64,000 nt of DNA, from positions 2,619,001 to 2,683,000 of the forward strand of contig NZ_CP095743.1 of NCBI RefSeq assembly GCF_022049065.2, in the 5' to 3' direction. This DNA comes from Niallia sp. Man26 (GTDB lineage: Bacteria > Bacillota > Bacilli > Bacillales > Cytobacillaceae). The position numbers were made by a program, and so were the translations under genes. The notes beneath the pieces were generated by a model. The model did not search any database and was not told where the DNA came from. It worked only from the letters and a program-made list of their open reading frames with translations. This document shows positions 48,430 through 57,969 of this stretch, piece by piece (position 1 is the first letter of the stretch; each line of letters starts with the position of its first letter).

Positions 48430-49395
48430 TTAGCTCTCTTGTGCATCGTATGCTCTTATTATTTTCCCAACAAGGGGATGTCTTACTACATCTGTTTCAG
48501 ACATATAACTGAAGGTTATCCCTGAAACATTATTTAATATATGCTCTGCTGCCACTAAACCGGACTTAACACCCTTCGGCAAATCAATTTGAGTACGGTC
48601 ACCAGTAATAACCATTTTTGAGCCGAATCCAAGTCTCGTTAGAAACATCTTCATTTGTGCTTGTGTCGTATTTTGGGCCTCGTCCAAAATAACAAACGCA
48701 TCATCCAATGTTCGTCCCCTCATATATGCGAGCGGAGCAATTTCAATTGTATTTCTCTCAATCAAACGCTGAGTATGCTCCATTCCAAGTACATCATGCA
48801 AAGCATCATATAAAGGGCGGAGATACGGGTCGACTTTTTCCTTCAAGTCACCTGGCAAAAAACCAAGACTTTCCCCCGCTTCAACAGCAGGCCTTGTCAG
48901 GATGATTCGGTTCACCTTGCCGCTTTTAAGGGCGCTGACCGCCATTACAACAGCTAAATACGTTTTACCCGTACCAGCTGGTCCGATCCCGAAAACTAAG
49001 TCATTTTTTTTAATGGAACGGATATATTCACTTTGTCCAATTGTTTTAACCCTGATAGATTTTCCCTTAATTGTTTTCGCAATTTCTTCATCATAAAGTG
49101 CTCCAAAATACTCCAAGGTTCCTTTTCTGGCCATTTCAATTGCATAACTGACATCGCGCTGGCTAACGGAAATACCTTTCCGTATTACCTGCAAAAGTTT
49201 TTCAACAATGTCTCCAACCAATTCAATGCTGTCTGGGTTTGTAGAGGAAACATGCAAAGTTTCGCCTCTTGTAACAATTTGGCAATCTAATTCCTTTTCG
49301 AGGATTTCCAGATTGCGATCCCCTGTTCCAAGCAAGGCTACTGCCTCTTCTGGGCCATTTAATTTTACATTCATTGTCTTTAAATCTTCTGTCAT
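48430..49395 (-). CDS. phoH: PhoH family ATPase
   Basis: A 321-residue ATPase. After an N-terminal KH-like part (about 1-105) comes the P-loop GPAGTGKTYLAV, RPAVEAGESLGFLPGD, VILDEAQN (Walker B) and KMVITGDRTQIDLP. PhoH proteins are linked to phosphate starvation and RNA handling, but the exact role is open. ATG 49395 overlaps the yqfD stop by four bases (ATGA). Confidence 0.93.
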   Translation of the reverse strand: MTEDLKTMNVKLNGPEEAVALLGTGDRNLEILEKELDCQIVTRGETLHVSSTNPDSIELVGDIVEKLLQVIRKGISVSQRDVSYAIEMARKGTLEYFGALYDEEIAKTIKGKSIRVKTIGQSEYIRSIKKNDLVFGIGPAGTGKTYLAVVMAVSALKSGKVNRIILTRPAVEAGESLGFLPGDLKEKVDPYLRPLYDALHDVLGMEHTQRLIERNTIEIAPLAYMRGRTLDDAFVILDEAQNTTQAQMKMFLTRLGFGSKMVITGDRTQIDLPKGVKSGLVAAEHILNNVSGITFSYMSETDVVRHPLVGKIIRAYDAQES

Positions 49396-50585
49396 TCCAA
49401 GTCTCCTTGAGTTATAGGTTGTACTTCTGCAATATTTTCAATTGTTGTGAAATCTATATTCAGTATTACTTTACCATTCTTTACCGATTGTCGCAAAATT
49501 TTTTCTTTCTTAATTTTTCCGTCTTCGCCAATTTCCTTTTGCACATCCTTACGGGCTTTTTCCTTGCCTGCTTTAATGGCTTCTTTTTCCGTATAGCTTC
49601 TCGTCACTTCTTCCTTTTCCCTGTATGTCTTATTTGTAACCTTTATTGGCAGTTCCCATTTCAAGAACTTAAGATTTTTTTCGTTGTCCTCTTTTTCATA
49701 TTCCTTGTACTCTACCTTCCCAAAACCCCAAACAGGAATTTCAAAACCGCCTACTTTAAGGTAATGCTTTTGCTTTTCATTGCCATTAAAAACTTGGAAG
49801 GTACTTTCTAAAGGAATTGTCACAGTGGAGCTGTACCAGGTTTCTCCCCATATCTCCCCTCTGGCTGAGACGGTTTTTGTATCTTTATCTTTCCCATATG
49901 TTCCGGTTACTAATAATTGACCTTTTTTTACCACATCATGAACGCTGAAAACTTGGTCTCCTTCTTCAATGAAGTAATCTACAATCGTTGCTTTTTTAGC
50001 TGCGATAAGATTTTGCGGTTTTTCCTCTTCTACTTTATCAGGCTCATTCTTTTCCACTACTTGAAAGTGGTAAGTTGTCCCTTTTAACTCCACGCCAATC
50101 CAGGTGATTGCGTCAATATTATTGGTCAGTTCAGCTTGTATCTCGTCCAATTCTTTTGCGAAAAATTGAAATTCCCCAATTTTAATATCCATTTTATCCA
50201 GTTGCTTGCGGATTTGATATTCAGTTGCAGGATTAGCTCCCTTAATCTCAATGCCCCATACCATATTGGAAAGGGTGAGAACTAGTCCTAAGAATAAAAA
50301 GACACCAATCGCAAAGCCGCTGTTTTTCAGTATTCTTTTATAAAGAAAGGGAGCTCCAGCGCCACGCTGAAACTCTATTTTGATGCCACTCCCTCTTACA
50401 ACCTCTCGGAACTTATGGATGCTTTTTAAGCCCATTTGAAACGTGATAGAGTGAGGGCCGTGTTTTTTAACACTCCAGACAGCAATCTTCTTTCTCAGCA
50501 GATTATTTAAAAAACGCTCCAGCCCTTTCCCTGTTGCTTTAACTGTTACAATCCCAGTAAAAAATTCTATCCAATGATTTTTCAT
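49392..50585 (-). CDS. yqfD: Sporulation protein YqfD
   Basis: A 397-residue protein with an N-terminal cytosolic part (about 1-85, FFTGIVTVKATGKGLERFLN), one membrane helix (about 90-112) and a large outer domain with ITWIGVELKGTTYHFQVVEK. This is the SpoIV-related YqfD family. It is required for efficient sporulation in B. subtilis, where yqfC-yqfD belongs to the SigE regulon. The ATG has GGGAGG upstream and lies 14 bases after yqfC. Confidence 0.92.
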   Translation of the reverse strand: MKNHWIEFFTGIVTVKATGKGLERFLNNLLRKKIAVWSVKKHGPHSITFQMGLKSIHKFREVVRGSGIKIEFQRGAGAPFLYKRILKNSGFAIGVFLFLGLVLTLSNMVWGIEIKGANPATEYQIRKQLDKMDIKIGEFQFFAKELDEIQAELTNNIDAITWIGVELKGTTYHFQVVEKNEPDKVEEEKPQNLIAAKKATIVDYFIEEGDQVFSVHDVVKKGQLLVTGTYGKDKDTKTVSARGEIWGETWYSSTVTIPLESTFQVFNGNEKQKHYLKVGGFEIPVWGFGKVEYKEYEKEDNEKNLKFLKWELPIKVTNKTYREKEEVTRSYTEKEAIKAGKEKARKDVQKEIGEDGKIKKEKILRQSVKNGKVILNIDFTTIENIAEVQPITQGDLE

Positions 50586-50599
50586 AGCTTCCTCCCATG

Positions 50600-50884
50600 T
50601 TATTCGTTTATGTACATCACCTGATCTATTTTTCCTTCCAGCAGTATTTCCTCTGGCAAGATCGTCTTTATGACAAAGCCTTTGCCCTTTATTAAAAGCT
50701 GTCCCTGTTTTAAGAGCAGCCTTAGCTCTTTGTCTGAAAAAGTCAGCAAACCACGGTGGTTCTCAATATAAATATGGATTTGGCCAATCATTGTGATCCT
50801 GGGTAAGTCCATCATGACATCTTGAGGAAGCTCTAGGTTTTTAATCATCCAATTCCGTACCGTATTTCCCCATTTTTTAGCCAT
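50600..50884 (-). CDS. yqfC: Sporulation protein YqfC
   Basis: A 94-residue protein of the YabP/YqfC family (LPRITMIGQIHIYIENHRGL ... LLKQGQLLIKGKGFVIKTI). ATG 50884 is chosen, ten bases after AAAGGGGG; the in-frame ATG at 50905 is inside the hairpin stem. The ribosome site lies within a terminator-like hairpin (separate entry), and the start codon directly follows its T7 run. It is co-expressed with yqfD in the mother cell in B. subtilis. Confidence 0.92.
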   Translation of the reverse strand: MAKKWGNTVRNWMIKNLELPQDVMMDLPRITMIGQIHIYIENHRGLLTFSDKELRLLLKQGQLLIKGKGFVIKTILPEEILLEGKIDQVMYINE

Positions 50885-50934
50885 AAAAAAAGAACCCCCT
50901 TTCATCTCATGTGTATGAGAAAAAGGAAGGTTCT
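50885..50934 (-). promoter_or_regulatory. Terminator-like hairpin containing the yqfC ribosome site and a SigE-like -10
   Basis: The arms 50934-50915 and 50910-50891 pair at 18 of 20 positions (with G-U pairs) around a four-base loop. T7 (50891-50885) follows, then the yqfC ATG. The ribosome site AAAGGGGG (50902-50895) is in the 3' arm. CATACACA (50917-50910), at the loop, matches the SigE -10 CATACAnT at seven of eight bases. The -35 is not clear. Confidence 0.7.
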
Positions 50935-50978
50935 AGCACCTATTTTTTAGGAAAATTCAGCATTGCTGCTAAATATTT

Positions 50979-51425
50979 TTACTGTTTAATCATTTGCTTC
51001 TTGCGGGTTGCAGGATGGGGCCGTTTAGCCCTTGGAGGCCCAATAATTTCCGAAAGAATGACCGCCTCAGCAAGATTTGAACCGTTAAGCAGGTCTTTTG
51101 ATTCTATTGGCAGAATCTCCTGCTGTTTGTGCTCGTGCTGGCTTCGTGCGATATTTCTTTCCATCAGCTTCAGCTTCTTTTTGAGGGCATCTCTTTCTTT
51201 TTTAATGGCATCCAATTCATTCGGCACTGGCACTGTTTCTTTTCTCACAGGTGCTTCCAATGCCTGCTCCACTCTTTTCATTACTTGCTTCTTAATATCA
51301 GGCATATTAACAGGCGCGGTTTTCTTCTTCGCCTTTTTGCCATTATCCTCCTGTTTTTCTTTCTCTTTTTGGAATAAGGAGAACAGGAAGCCTACTATCA
51401 CGATAATAATTGAAATATATTCCAA
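50979..51425 (-). CDS. yqfB: Membrane-anchored charged protein YqfB
   Basis: A 148-residue protein with one N-terminal helix (IISIIIVIVGFLFSLF-like, about 4-19) and a long, very basic cytosolic tail. The tail has a coiled-coil-like segment (LDAIKKERDALKKKLKLME), a patch LLNGSNLAEAVILSEIIGPP and the end RPHPATRKK. It is the third gene after yqeZ and floA, as in B. subtilis. It probably belongs to the FloA membrane-domain unit, but the role is unknown. Confidence 0.8.
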   Translation of the reverse strand: MEYISIIIVIVGFLFSLFQKEKEKQEDNGKKAKKKTAPVNMPDIKKQVMKRVEQALEAPVRKETVPVPNELDAIKKERDALKKKLKLMERNIARSQHEHKQQEILPIESKDLLNGSNLAEAVILSEIIGPPRAKRPHPATRKKQMIKQ

Positions 51426-51450
51426 GAGAGACTACTCCCTTCAGCGTGCC

Positions 51451-52452
51451 TTACTTTTTATCTTCATCTTTATTTTCATTATTTACTTTGCCGATTGAAC
51501 CTCTCATTTCCGTATCTGCGGTAATGTTCTGCAAGTTCATATAATCCATAACACCCATATTTCCAGAACGAAGAGCGTCAGACATCGCCATTGGAACTTC
51601 TGCTTCTGCCTCGACAACCTTCGCGCGCATTTCCTGAACTTTGGCTTTCATCTCTTGTTCTTGTGCAACAGCCATTGCTCGGCGTTCTTCCGCTTTCGCT
51701 TGTGCTATCTTCTTATCAGCTTCTGCCTGTTCTGTCTGTAATTCAGCTCCGATGTTTTTGCCTATATCCACATCCGCAATATCAATCGATAAGATTTCAA
51801 ACGCTGTTCCAGCATCTAGACCTTTTGACAATACAGTCTGTGAGATCATGTCTGGGTTTTCGAGGACCTTCTTATGATTATTCGATGAACCGATTGTTGA
51901 GACAATTCCTTCACCGACACGAGCTACAACTGTTTCTTCTCCAGCTCCCCCTACAAGGCGCTCAATATTTGCGCGAACAGTAATTCTAGCTTTTGCTTTT
52001 ACTTCAATTCCATCCATTGCTACACCGGCAATAAATGGCGTTTCAATAACTTTCGGGTTAACACTCATCTGTACCGCTTCGAGAACGTCACGGCCAGCCA
52101 AATCGATTGCAGCACAGCGTTCAAACGAAAGCTCAATATTTGCCCTGTGTGCAGCTATCAATGCATTGACAACTCTGTCGACATTACCACCAGCCAAGTA
52201 ATGGCTTTCCAATTGATTGATTGTTACATTAATTCCAGCTTTATGCGCCTTGATTAACGGATTAACAACACGGCTAGGAATTACCCTTCTCAACCTCATC
52301 CCAATCAATGTAAATATGCTGATTCTTACACCTGCTGCTAATGCTGAAATCCACAGCATAACTGGGACGAATGTCAACAGGATTCCAAGCAAGATAATTC
52401 CAATCACTACTACTGCAACCCAAAAGATTGTCGTTGCGCTTAATGCTTCCAT
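51451..52452 (-). CDS. floA: Flotillin-like protein FloA
   Basis: A 333-residue scaffold of functional membrane microdomains. It has an N-terminal membrane hairpin (about 8-45), then an SPFH-like region ([40 protein letters not shown]) and an EA-rich coiled coil ([19 protein letters not shown]). ATG 52452 overlaps the yqeZ stop as TAATG. The NfeD-type protease partner upstream and the SigW promoter support the assignment. Confidence 0.96.
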   Translation of the reverse strand: MEALSATTIFWVAVVVIGIILLGILLTFVPVMLWISALAAGVRISIFTLIGMRLRRVIPSRVVNPLIKAHKAGINVTINQLESHYLAGGNVDRVVNALIAAHRANIELSFERCAAIDLAGRDVLEAVQMSVNPKVIETPFIAGVAMDGIEVKAKARITVRANIERLVGGAGEETVVARVGEGIVSTIGSSNNHKKVLENPDMISQTVLSKGLDAGTAFEILSIDIADVDIGKNIGAELQTEQAEADKKIAQAKAEERRAMAVAQEQEMKAKVQEMRAKVVEAEAEVPMAMSDALRSGNMGVMDYMNLQNITADTEMRGSIGKVNNENKDEDKK

Positions 52453-53792
52453 TAATTTTCCTCCTTGTGCAGATCAATATCGGTGAATTCTCTAACGACA
52501 ATTCTTGATCCTTCTGCTTTTACAATTTTAACTTTTACATCTTTTCCAATAAAGTTACCTTCACTGACCACATCAATTCGTTCGTCTCCAATAACAACCG
52601 TTCCTGAAGGACGAAGCGCAGTCATTGTTATACCTGTCTTGCCAACAAGATCATTTCTTGTTTTATTGGAAACATATCCTTCTTCCGTACTCGTAGAGTC
52701 TCTCAGCACAATTTTTTTGAAGAATTTCATTTTTCTACCAAACACCTTTACTAAAAGAATAGTGGCGATAATCGATACAGCTATCGCAATACAAATGCTA
52801 ATGGCAATATGATAAGCATTCCCTCCGGCAAGAAAGATACTGCCTATAATTGCAACAATGCCCAATGTTCCAGCTATTCCGCCGACTATAAAGAACTCCA
52901 GCAGAACAAGAAGTATCCCTACAGCAAACAGAATGATTGTTTCATATCCTGCAAGCCCTGAAACAAGGTGGCCATAGAAGAACAAAAGCAGGGAAGAGAT
53001 TCCCACAAAGCCAGGAACACCAAAACCTGGAGAAAACAACTCAAATATCAAACCAAGACTGCCAATTGATAACAAAATCGGAATAATGAGCGGATTTGTC
53101 ACAAAGCGTGCCACTTTGTCGGCAAAGCTTTCATCCATTCTTTCGACTTTTGCATTTTCCATGCCCAGCTCACCAAGCAGTTCATCCAAATTAGAGACTG
53201 TTCCATTTGAATAATCAACGTGAAGACTTTCTGCAGCTGTCAATGTAAGAAACTCATTCTCATCATCACCGAGCTCTGGTATGGCAATCGATTTATCAGC
53301 CATAGCCATCGCATAACGAGGGTCTTTGCCCCCTTTTTCAGCGGCTCCTCTCATCGCAGACAGCCAGTATGATTGCGCTTTTTCGCCGGCAGTGTTTCCT
53401 TGTCCATCTATGATACCAGCTGCCCCGAATCTTCCGCCCTCATCCATATAAATCATATCTGTATTTAAGGCAATATAAGAGCCTGCAGAGATAGCATCCT
53501 GATTGATATATGTGACTGTCTTTATCTTTGTTTCAGAAATCGTCTTTCCGATCGCAGCAGCTGCATCAACTGCTCCCCCAGGTGTATCCATGTCAAAGAT
53601 AATAACGTCTGCCTTTTTTTCTTCTGCCGTTTTGATCCCCCTGTCGATAAACTCACTCAGGCCTTTTTCCACTGTATTCTTTATTGGAATGATATAGACT
53701 AATGATTGGTCGTTAGCAAAACTGACTACAGGAAAAAAGGATAATAATAAACTAAAAAGAAAAGGCAAAATCAATATTTTTTTCCTATTCAA
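52452..53792 (-). CDS. yqeZ: NfeD-type membrane serine protease, FloA partner
   Basis: A 446-residue protein with a signal peptide, then a ClpP-like protease domain (about 30-215; [12 protein letters not shown], and [11 protein letters not shown] with the nucleophile Ser). Four or five helices follow (about 225-355), then a C-terminal NfeD OB domain ([19 protein letters not shown]). Such long NfeD proteins work with SPFH proteins. TTG 53792 is used, with GGAGGAGG before it. It is the first gene of a SigW-type operon. Confidence 0.93.
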   Translation of the reverse strand: MNRKKILILPFLFSLLLSFFPVVSFANDQSLVYIIPIKNTVEKGLSEFIDRGIKTAEEKKADVIIFDMDTPGGAVDAAAAIGKTISETKIKTVTYINQDAISAGSYIALNTDMIYMDEGGRFGAAGIIDGQGNTAGEKAQSYWLSAMRGAAEKGGKDPRYAMAMADKSIAIPELGDDENEFLTLTAAESLHVDYSNGTVSNLDELLGELGMENAKVERMDESFADKVARFVTNPLIIPILLSIGSLGLIFELFSPGFGVPGFVGISSLLLFFYGHLVSGLAGYETIILFAVGILLVLLEFFIVGGIAGTLGIVAIIGSIFLAGGNAYHIAISICIAIAVSIIATILLVKVFGRKMKFFKKIVLRDSTSTEEGYVSNKTRNDLVGKTGITMTALRPSGTVVIGDERIDVVSEGNFIGKDVKVKIVKAEGSRIVVREFTDIDLHKEEN

Positions 53793-53832
53793 GTTCCTCC
53801 TCCTTTCCTGAACATCGTGGCTATAGTAAATA

Positions 53833-53858
53833 TACGATTAACTTTTAAAAAAGTTTCA
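53833..53858 (-). promoter_or_regulatory. SigW-type promoter of yqeZ-floA-yqfB
   Basis: TGAAAC (53858-53853), a 16-base spacer and CGTA (53836-53833) match the ECF SigW consensus exactly. B. subtilis yqeZ-yqfA-yqfB is a known SigW operon, so the operon should respond to envelope stress. Confidence 0.88.
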
Positions 53859-53908
53859 TACATTTATTATTATTATAGACTTCTTCATAACTTTCCAACA
53901 CAATGTAA

Positions 53909-53937
53909 AAAGGCTGCAGTCTGAGACTGCAGCCTTT
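53909..53937 (-). terminator. Terminator of rpsU-yqeY
   Basis: AAAGGCTGCAGTCT and AGACTGCAGCCTTT form a tight stem just after the yqeY stop. Confidence 0.85.
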
Positions 53938-53950
53938 AAAACAATTTCAT

Positions 53951-54394
53951 TTATGAAAGGTGTTGTTGTACAAGTTTATTTACTAGTGAACCATCTGCTT
54001 TACCTTTAACCTTTGGCATTAAAGCAGCCATCACTTTTCCCATATCTTTCTTTGAAGAAGCTCCAGTTTCTGCAATTACAGAAGTAACGATTTCTGTTAA
54101 CTCCTCTTCTGAAAGCTGTTCAGGCATATATATTTCAACATGCTTTAACTCCGCACGTACTTTGTCAACAAGATCTTGGCGACCTGCTTTTTCAAACTCA
54201 TGGAGGGAGTCCTTGCGTTGTTTCACTTCGCGAGAAAGGACAGTTAACTCATCCTCTTCAGAAAGATCTCCGCCAATCTTAATGCTTTCATTTTGAATGG
54301 CAGCTTTCAGCATTCTGATATTAGTGAGTTTATCTTTATCTTTGTTTTTCATCGCTTGCTTCATATCATTGTTTAAGCGTTCGAGAAGACTCAA
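53951..54394 (-). CDS. yqeY: GatB/YqeY family protein
   Basis: A 147-residue helical protein ([20 protein letters not shown] ... [20 protein letters not shown]) that resembles the C-terminal tail domain of GatB. It may bind tRNA, but this is unproven. TTG 54394 has GAGGGTG upstream. It follows rpsU by 15 bases in the usual rpsU-yqeY pair. Confidence 0.93.
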   Translation of the reverse strand: MSLLERLNNDMKQAMKNKDKDKLTNIRMLKAAIQNESIKIGGDLSEEDELTVLSREVKQRKDSLHEFEKAGRQDLVDKVRAELKHVEIYMPEQLSEEELTEIVTSVIAETGASSKKDMGKVMAALMPKVKGKADGSLVNKLVQQHLS

Positions 54395-54409
54395 TTAATA
54401 CACCCTCTC

Positions 54410-54583
54410 TTAGAACTTACGTTTTCTTGCTGCTTCTGATTTCTTCTTACGTTTAACACTAGGCTTTTCATAGAATTCGCGCTTTCTAGCTTCCTGCAAA
54501 GTACCAGTTTTTGATACTGAACGTTTGAAGCGACGAAGAGCATCTTCAAGCGATTCGTTTTTACGAACGACGGTTTTAGACAT
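54410..54583 (-). CDS. rpsU: Ribosomal protein S21
   Basis: A 57-residue, very basic protein ([20 protein letters not shown] ... EARKRKF-type end with [18 protein letters not shown]). The start at 54583 follows GGAGGGAGG; the frame continues upstream without a site. It belongs to the 30S subunit near the anti-Shine-Dalgarno region. Confidence 0.97.
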
Positions 54584-54645
54584 TCTCTTTCCCTCCCTCC
54601 GAAACACAACACACTAACATCAACATGGATTCCATGTACCTTGAC

Positions 54646-54674
54646 ATTATAATATATCAAGGAAGCAAGGTCAA
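54646..54674 (-). promoter_or_regulatory. Strong SigA promoter of rpsU
   Basis: TTGACC (54674-54669), a 17-base spacer and a perfect TATAAT (54651-54646), about 60 bases before rpsU. Confidence 0.88.
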
Positions 54675-54867
54675 CTGTATTTAGCCTTGTACCGAAAATT
54701 GTTTTCATTTTTTTTGTGATTTCTAAACAAGTATCCCTCATTGTCCATCCTCACACTTATATATTACCACAAAATAGAACTTTAAATCTTGTATATTTCT
54801 ATCATTTTGCATTTTTAGCATGTCCATTTCCTTTCTTTCATATATTTTTTTGAAGGAGTGAACATTC

Positions 54868-55788
54868 ATGCTTTATATTGGACTATTTATCATCATGATA
54901 TTGTTATTTATTTATGGAATGACGTTGCTGCGGACAGGCCTTTTCAACCTCTCTTCCCATTCACTTAAAGCCTTATTAGAGAAGCTTACCAATAAGCCTT
55001 GGAAGGGCATGGTTGCTGCAATAATCATCACTGCTGTCCTGCAAAGCAGCTCTGCTGTTATGGTGCTGACAATCGGATTAATTGCTGCACGGGTATTGAC
55101 CTTTCCTCAGTCAATCGGCATCATTCTCGGAACAAATATCGGCACGACCTTTACGACGGAATTTATCACCTATGATATTAGTGACTTTTTGCTTCCATTA
55201 GCAATAATCGGAGCTGTTTTCATACTAGTCAACAAACATAAACTAAGAAGTATCGGGTTTGTATTATTCGGGATAGCGATTGTCTTTACGGCAATGAAAG
55301 GATTTAAACATTTTGCGTCCATCATTCAAGACAACCCTTTTATGCAGACCTTCCTCGCTCATTTATCTGACCGGATTATTTTGGCTTTAGCTGTCGGAAT
55401 TCTCCTGACAGCATTAATTCAGTCAAGCACCGCAACAATCGGAATTATCATGGGCTTTTTGACTGCTGATATGCTGAGTATTGAAGCCGGAATTGCAATT
55501 ATGCTTGGCTCTAATATCGGCACCTGTATAACCTCCTATCTTGCATCTATCGGTGCCGAAAAGCAGGCAAAGCTTTGTGCATATGCTCATATTTGGCTTA
55601 ATGTCGGCGGGGTGCTTCTGTTCTACCCGTTCATTGGCCAATTAACAGATGCTGTGGAATATATGACGAGTGCTAAGGACGTTCAGCTTGCACATGCAAG
55701 CCTTTTATTCAATGTGCTGTCCTCTATCCTTGTCCTGCCGTTTGCTGAACAGTTCGGGAAATGGATTATGAAGCTGCATAAGGTTTAG
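54868..55788 (+). CDS. yqeW: Na/Pi cotransporter family protein
   Basis: A 306-residue membrane protein with about eight helices. The two inverted QSS repeats of the family are clear (AVLQSSSAVMVL and ALIQSSTATIGI), as are GTNIGTT and GSNIGTC. It should carry out sodium-driven phosphate transport; the C-terminal PhoU-like domain seen in longer members is absent. The ATG follows AAGGAGTG. It is opposite to rpsU and convergent with deoC. Confidence 0.92.
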   Translation: MLYIGLFIIMILLFIYGMTLLRTGLFNLSSHSLKALLEKLTNKPWKGMVAAIIITAVLQSSSAVMVLTIGLIAARVLTFPQSIGIILGTNIGTTFTTEFITYDISDFLLPLAIIGAVFILVNKHKLRSIGFVLFGIAIVFTAMKGFKHFASIIQDNPFMQTFLAHLSDRIILALAVGILLTALIQSSTATIGIIMGFLTADMLSIEAGIAIMLGSNIGTCITSYLASIGAEKQAKLCAYAHIWLNVGGVLLFYPFIGQLTDAVEYMTSAKDVQLAHASLLFNVLSSILVLPFAEQFGKWIMKLHKV

Positions 55789-55799
55789 ACGCAATAAAA

Positions 55800-55829
55800 A
55801 AAGGATGGACCCTAATGGGTACCATCCTT
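55800..55829. terminator. Bidirectional terminator between yqeW and deoC
   Basis: AAGGATGG pairs with CCATCCTT, with inner ACCC/GGGT pairing and flanking A and T runs. Confidence 0.8.
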
Positions 55830-55833
55830 CTTC

Positions 55834-56508
55834 TTAGTAGTCGCTGTTGCTTGTTAGTCCGTTAACAATCGCAACACCAGAACTTGCGCCAATGCGAGTA
55901 GCTCCAGCAGCAATCATTTTCTCCGTATCTTCACTGCTTCTTACACCACCGGAAGCCTTAACACCGATATCTGGTCCAACTGTTTTTCTCATAAGAGCAA
56001 TATCTTCAACCGTTGCTCCACCTGTTGAAAATCCAGTAGATGTTTTCACAAAGTCAGTTCCTGCTTCGACTGCTAAAACACATGCTTTTTCTTTCTCTTC
56101 ATCAGTCAGCAGACTAGTTTCAATAATTACCTTTGTAAGTGCTTTGCCTTTTGCTGCATCCACTACTGCTTTAATGTCTTCTTTCACAAGGTCATAGTTC
56201 TTGTCTTTAAGTGCACCAATATTAATAACCATATCAACTTCCGTTGCTCCATTTTCAATAGCATTCGTTGTTTCAAACGCTTTTGTTGCAGAAGTAGTTG
56301 CGCCTAATGGGAAACCGATAACAGTGCACACTTTTACTTCCGTGCCTGCCAATAGCTCACTAGCATATTGAACCCAAGTTGGGTTTACGCATACTGAAGC
56401 AAAGCTGTATTGTTTTGCTTCCTCACATAATGTTTTAACCTGTTCTTTTGTTGCGTCTGCTTTCAATAAAGTGTGATCGATCATTTTTGCAATTTGGCTG
56501 CTCATCAT
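55834..56508 (-). CDS. deoC: Deoxyribose-phosphate aldolase
   Basis: A 224-residue TIM-barrel class I aldolase that splits deoxyribose-5-phosphate into glyceraldehyde-3-phosphate and acetaldehyde. The Schiff-base Lys is in [26 protein letters not shown] and VKASGGVRS are the other conserved parts. The ATG follows AAGGAG. In B. subtilis deoC lies with nupC and pdp elsewhere; here it stands between yqeW and mtaB, and a weak hairpin at 56550-56575 follows mtaB's unit. Confidence 0.96.
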   Translation of the reverse strand: MMSSQIAKMIDHTLLKADATKEQVKTLCEEAKQYSFASVCVNPTWVQYASELLAGTEVKVCTVIGFPLGATTSATKAFETTNAIENGATEVDMVINIGALKDKNYDLVKEDIKAVVDAAKGKALTKVIIETSLLTDEEKEKACVLAVEAGTDFVKTSTGFSTGGATVEDIALMRKTVGPDIGVKASGGVRSSEDTEKMIAAGATRIGASSGVAIVNGLTSNSDY

Positions 56509-56605
56509 TAATGGCTCCTTTTACATGGTATGTATGATTTTTGTCATTAGAAAAGCATCGCTTCAGATGCTTTTCCACTCTTTGAAACTGTTGTACTGCT
56601 GCTAA

Positions 56606-57958
56606 TTATACAATCGCTTTTTCTGTTTCTGTATATTCTTCCAATAATCGGACGAATTGACCTTCGTTAACTGGATAGCCTGCTTTAGTAATTTTCACTT
56701 TTACGATTTGGCCAACCATCTCTTCTGTTGCCGGAAATACTACTTTCAGATAGTTATCTGTATAGCCGACATACAAATCGCCGTTTCCAGATTCCTTATA
56801 TACTTCCTCTGGAATCACTTCCACGACTTCGCCTTCGTAATTAGAAGCATATTCTTTAGCAAGCTGGTCTGAAAGGGCAATCAGTCGATGAACTCGTTCG
56901 TTTTTCACATCTTCATCAATCTGGTCTTCCATTCTAGCTGCAGGAGTACCCGTTCTTTTTGAGTAAGGGAAAACATGAAGCTCAGAAAACTTATGCTCTT
57001 TAATGAAGTTGTAAGTTTCCATAAATTCTTCTTCTGTCTCTCCTGGGAAGCCGACAATTACATCAGATGTGACAGCGAGACCAGGAAGCGCCTCTTTAAG
57101 ACGAGTGATTCTTTCTGCGAAGAACTCCATTGTATACTTTCTTCTCATTCTCTTCAATACAGTATCAGAACCGGATTGAATAGGAATATGAAGATGATTT
57201 ACAATTATTTTCGAATCATTAAGAACCTCAATGACCTCGTCCGTAATTTGGCTTGCTTCAATGGAAGAGATACGAAGTCTCTTTAATCCTTTTACTTGTG
57301 ATTCTAAATCACGAAGCAATCTTGCAAGATTATAGTCTTTCATATCCTCGCCGTAACCGCCTGTGTGGATACCTGTAAGAACAATCTCCTTATAGCCTGC
57401 ATGTACAAGCTGTTGAGCTTGTCTGATTACTTCCTGCGGATCTCTTGAGCGCATTAAACCTCTAGCCCATGGGATGATACAGAATGTGCAGAAATTATTA
57501 CAGCCCTCTTGGATTTTCAAAGATGCTCTCGTTCTGTCCGTGAAAGCTGGAACGTCTAATTCCTCATACACTCTGTTTTTCATAATATTGCCGACTGCAT
57601 TAATCGGCTGGCGTTCTTCTTTATATTGCGTGATGTAATCAAGCATTTTCACACGATCCTGTGTTCCAACAACGATATCTACACCAGGAATAGCCATGAT
57701 TTCTGCCGGCGATGTTTGCGCATAGCAACCAGTAACACAAATGACTGCGTCGGGATTTTTGCGAACAGCCCGTCTGATTACTTGACGACTTTTTTTGTCT
57801 CCTGTGTTTGTAACCGTACATGTATTAATGACATAAACGTCAGACATGTTCTCATAATCTACTCTTTCGTATCCTTGCTCTTTAAATAATTGCCATATAG
57901 CTTCTGTTTCATAATGATTTACTTTACAACCTAATGTGTGAAAAGCAACTGTTGGCAT
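56606..57958 (-). CDS. mtaB: tRNA t6A37 methylthiotransferase MtaB
   Basis: A 450-residue radical SAM enzyme that forms ms2t6A at position 37. N-terminal cluster cysteines are in TLGCKVNHYE, NTCTVTN and VTGCYAQ. The radical SAM motif is CNNFCTFC. A TRAM domain ends the protein (about 380-440). The ATG follows GAGGTG. It lies 11 bases after rsmE in the dnaK-side operon, as B. subtilis yqeV does. Confidence 0.96.
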   Translation of the reverse strand: MPTVAFHTLGCKVNHYETEAIWQLFKEQGYERVDYENMSDVYVINTCTVTNTGDKKSRQVIRRAVRKNPDAVICVTGCYAQTSPAEIMAIPGVDIVVGTQDRVKMLDYITQYKEERQPINAVGNIMKNRVYEELDVPAFTDRTRASLKIQEGCNNFCTFCIIPWARGLMRSRDPQEVIRQAQQLVHAGYKEIVLTGIHTGGYGEDMKDYNLARLLRDLESQVKGLKRLRISSIEASQITDEVIEVLNDSKIIVNHLHIPIQSGSDTVLKRMRRKYTMEFFAERITRLKEALPGLAVTSDVIVGFPGETEEEFMETYNFIKEHKFSELHVFPYSKRTGTPAARMEDQIDEDVKNERVHRLIALSDQLAKEYASNYEGEVVEVIPEEVYKESGNGDLYVGYTDNYLKVVFPATEEMVGQIVKVKITKAGYPVNEGQFVRLLEEYTETEKAIV

Positions 57959-57969
57959 TATATTTCACC

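Noticed and set aside
50911..51498. Plus-strand open frame of 195 codons opposite yqfB
   Set aside because: Phe/Ser-rich shadow of the Lys/Glu-rich YqfB tail; it starts inside the yqfC hairpin.
56550..56575. Hairpin GAAAAGCATC/GATGCTTTTC between mtaB and deoC as a terminator
   Set aside because: The stem is good, but no T run follows on the minus strand, so I do not list it as a terminator.
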